In this document: in pieces, positions 62,123-64,000 of the stretch
How the letters are laid out: each line of letters starts with the position of its first letter
How positions within the stretch are numbered: position 1 is the stretch's first letter
From: Siccibacter colletis
GTDB taxonomy: Bacteria > Pseudomonadota > Gammaproteobacteria > Enterobacterales > Enterobacteriaceae
DNA: 64,000 nucleotides
Direction: 5' to 3'
Assembly: GCF_000696575.1 (NCBI RefSeq)
Contig: NZ_JMSQ01000008.1
Span: forward strand, 1-64,000
Notes under the pieces: generated by a model
The model's input: only the letters and a program-made list of their open reading frames with translations
What the model was told of the DNA's origin: nothing
The model's database searches: none
Made by a program: the position numbers and the translations under genes

Positions 62123-64000
62123 TTAGTGTTTCTTACCTGCGGCGCGGCGGTGTTTATCCAGATCCCTGAGCAGGCGGTTGATCGCCTCATCCGAGAACAT
62201 CGCTTCCAGCGAGGTGGTGAGCTTACGCCGCCAGTTTTTATACTGATCGCTGGTGCCAGGCACGTTGACCGGTGCCGCCATGTCCAGCCAGTCTTCCGGC
62301 TGCAGCCCCAACAGCGCGCTTTGCGTGTCGGCAATATAGCGCTGCATCGCCCGGTTCAGCGTCGGCGTCATTTTCATACTCTTCGCCCGATGGCCGGTGC
62401 GTTTGGGCAGACAGCCCGCCGCGTGCAGCGCCTCCAGCAGCCCCTGCTTTGCCCGCTCACGGTCTGCATGCAGCCCGCGCAGCACTTCTTCATCAGGATA
62501 AAGACCCAGGGTTTTACCCAGCGTCAGATCGCCGCTCTCCCAGTATCCGCGCAACGTGGGCAGATCGTGAGTGGTCGCGACCGCCATTGACTGTGCAGGC
62601 CACGCTTCAGGCGCGCGGAACTGCGTGTTGTCGTTTTCAAAGTAGAGCACTTTGTAAGAGTACACGCCGCTGCGGCGCAGTTTGCCGACAATCTCCACAG
62701 GCACGGTACCGAGATCTTCGCCGATCACCATGCACTGATGACGCTGGCTCTCCAGCGCGAGGATCGCCAGCAGATCGTCCACCGGATAGTAGACGTAAGC
62801 GCCCTTATCCGCCGTTTCTCCGTAGGGTATCCACCACAGGCGCAGCATCGACATCACGTGATCGATGCGCAGTGCCCCGCAGTGGGTCATGTTGGCGCGC
62901 AACAGAGCGATGAACGGCTCATAGCCTCGCGCGTTCATGACGTGCGGGTCCATCGGCGGCAGCCCCCAGTTCTGGCCCAGCGGCCCCAGAATATCCGGCG
63001 GCGCGCCAACCGAGGCTTTCAGGCAGTAGAGCTCGCGGTCGCACCAGGTTTCCGACCCGCCCTCGGCGACGCCAACCGCCAGGTCGCGGTAGAGGCCAAC
63101 CGGCATCCCATGCTGTTGGCTGGTTTCCCAGCAGGCCTGGAACTGGCAATACGCCAGCCACTGCAGCCACAGGTAAAACTCCACGTCATCCGCGTGCTGC
63201 TCGCAAAATGCCTGTACTTCCGGGCTGGAGGTGCGCTGCAGGGCTTCCGGCCATGCCGGCCATCCCCAGCGCAGCGGGTCCTGTTTCACCTGATGGGCGT
63301 GCAGCGCGTCAAAGGCGGCCTGCCAGAACAGGCCTTCGCCTTCGCGCGCCGCAAAGTCGCGGAACGCCGCTTTCTGTTCATCATCGGCACCGCGCAGGGC
63401 AAACTGCGTCCACGCCATGCGCAGCGCGGTGAGCTTCAGCGCCGTCACCGCCGCGTAATCGACCCACTCCGCTTCACGCGCCTGCCTCAGCGCCTGCTGC
63501 GTGGCGGGCTTTTTCCACCACGCCTGGGCCGGCTTACTGTGGACAAAATCCTCAACCGCATTAACGTCGATATAGATCACGTTGAGCCAGCGGCGCGACG
63601 ACGGGCTGTAAGGGCTGGCGCTCTCCGGGTTGGCCGGATAGAGCGCATGAATCGGGTTCAGGCCGATAAACGCCCCGCCGCGCGCGCCGACATCATCCAG
63701 CATCGCTTTCAGATCGCCGAAGTCGCCGATACCCCAGTTTTTTTCCGAGCGCAGGGTGTAAAGCTGCACGCAGGCACCCCAGATTTTTTCGCCGTTGCGC
63801 AGCGCCTGCGGCTCGTAGCAGCGTTTCGGGGCGATAATAATGCGGCATTGCCACTGCTGTTTTTTTCGGGTCAGCGTCAGGGTGTGATACCCCTCCGGCA
63901 GACGCGCCGGCAGCAAGAGATCGCTTCCCGCTGAGGCGTCGCCGCTATGCTGCTTGCCCTGTTCGGTCGTCAGCTGCCAGCTGAAGTCGCCCTTTCCCTG
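62123..64000 (-). CDS. malQ: 4-alpha-glucanotransferase (amylomaltase), N-terminus beyond window
   Basis: MalQ disproportionates maltodextrins, moving glucan chains between acceptors. About 625 of the usual 690-odd residues lie in the window; reading continues in frame to the edge at 64000 (GDFSWQLTTEQGKQHSG). The GH77 catalytic residues lie in LRIDHVMSMLRLWW (Asp), VIGEDLGTVP (Glu) and ATTHDLPTLRGYW (Asp). The missing part is a window cut, not a truncation. Confidence 0.97.
   Translation of the reverse strand, partial: QGKGDFSWQLTTEQGKQHSGDASAGSDLLLPARLPEGYHTLTLTRKKQQWQCRIIIAPKRCYEPQALRNGEKIWGACVQLYTLRSEKNWGIGDFGDLKAMLDDVGARGGAFIGLNPIHALYPANPESASPYSPSSRRWLNVIYIDVNAVEDFVHSKPAQAWWKKPATQQALRQAREAEWVDYAAVTALKLTALRMAWTQFALRGADDEQKAAFRDFAAREGEGLFWQAAFDALHAHQVKQDPLRWGWPAWPEALQRTSSPEVQAFCEQHADDVEFYLWLQWLAYCQFQACWETSQQHGMPVGLYRDLAVGVAEGGSETWCDRELYCLKASVGAPPDILGPLGQNWGLPPMDPHVMNARGYEPFIALLRANMTHCGALRIDHVMSMLRLWWIPYGETADKGAYVYYPVDDLLAILALESQRHQCMVIGEDLGTVPVEIVGKLRRSGVYSYKVLYFENDNTQFRAPEAWPAQSMAVATTHDLPTLRGYWESGDLTLGKTLGLYPDEEVLRGLHADRERAKQGLLEALHAAGCLPKRTGHRAKSMKMTPTLNRAMQRYIADTQSALLGLQPEDWLDMAAPVNVPGTSDQYKNWRRKLTTSLEAMFSDEAINRLLRDLDKHRRAAGKKH

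Overview
The window is core chromosome of an enterobacterium (family Enterobacteriaceae). Gene order from tufA/fusA/rpsG/rpsL through crp, nirBDC-cysG, the dam superoperon, mrcA, pckA, envZ/ompR, feoABC and bioH to malQ follows the E. coli K-12 str-to-mal region almost gene for gene. Composition is GC-rich and proteins are close to E. coli in sequence. The frl/yhf block that K-12 carries between cysG and trpS is absent, and a small DUF1471 gene sits where K-12 has yhgA. A genus near Enterobacter, Leclercia, Klebsiella or Citrobacter fits, but I cannot name one from sequence alone. No prophage, IS element, CRISPR array, tRNA or rRNA was seen.

Layout. 1-4245: str operon on the minus strand (tufA cut by the window edge, fusA, rpsG, rpsL) with a clear sigma70 promoter. 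4268-6036: tusBCD and yheO (tRNA 2-thiolation). 6218-8421: fkpA, slyX, slyD, yheV (two FKBP-type proline isomerases). 8431-10790: kefB and kefG (K+ efflux). 11049-15769: yheS, yheT, yheU, prkB, yhfA. 16075-18852: crp and yhfK. 18853-22199: argD, pabA, fic, yhfG (Fic toxin/antitoxin pair) and ppiA. 22478-29097: tsgA, then nirBDC-cysG, where siroheme made by CysG serves the nitrite reductase NirBD and NirC moves nitrite.

29155-35591 is the dam superoperon (aroK, aroB, damX, dam, rpe, gph, trpS) with tight overlaps. 35898-39238 holds hofMNOPQ (type IV pilus-like/DNA-use genes), divergent from mrcA. 41958-47114: nudE, igaA, yrfG, hslR, hslO (envelope stress control and heat-shock proteins). 47147-53841: yhgE, pckA, envZ/ompR, greB. 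53964-59479: yhgF (Tex-like) and feoABC (Fe2+ uptake). 59512-64000: DUF1471 gene, bioH, gntX, nfuA and the 5'-truncated malQ.

Most of the window is ordinary. The points most worth a second look are: (1) a nested set of competing inverted repeats between pckA and envZ, with a perfect 29-bp hairpin and an inner 76-bp palindromic repeat; (2) a Fic protein whose catalytic motif lacks two conserved residues but which still has an antitoxin with an intact inhibitory motif; (3) well-preserved regulatory sites (IscR at nfuA, NarL/FNR at nirB, tandem ArgR boxes at argD, CRP at pckA, FNR and Fur candidates at feoA); (4) a 134-bp out-of-frame overlap of hofP and hofQ; (5) a strong terminator inside the nir operon. 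Site calls were made by eye against remembered consensus sequences and were not scored by program.
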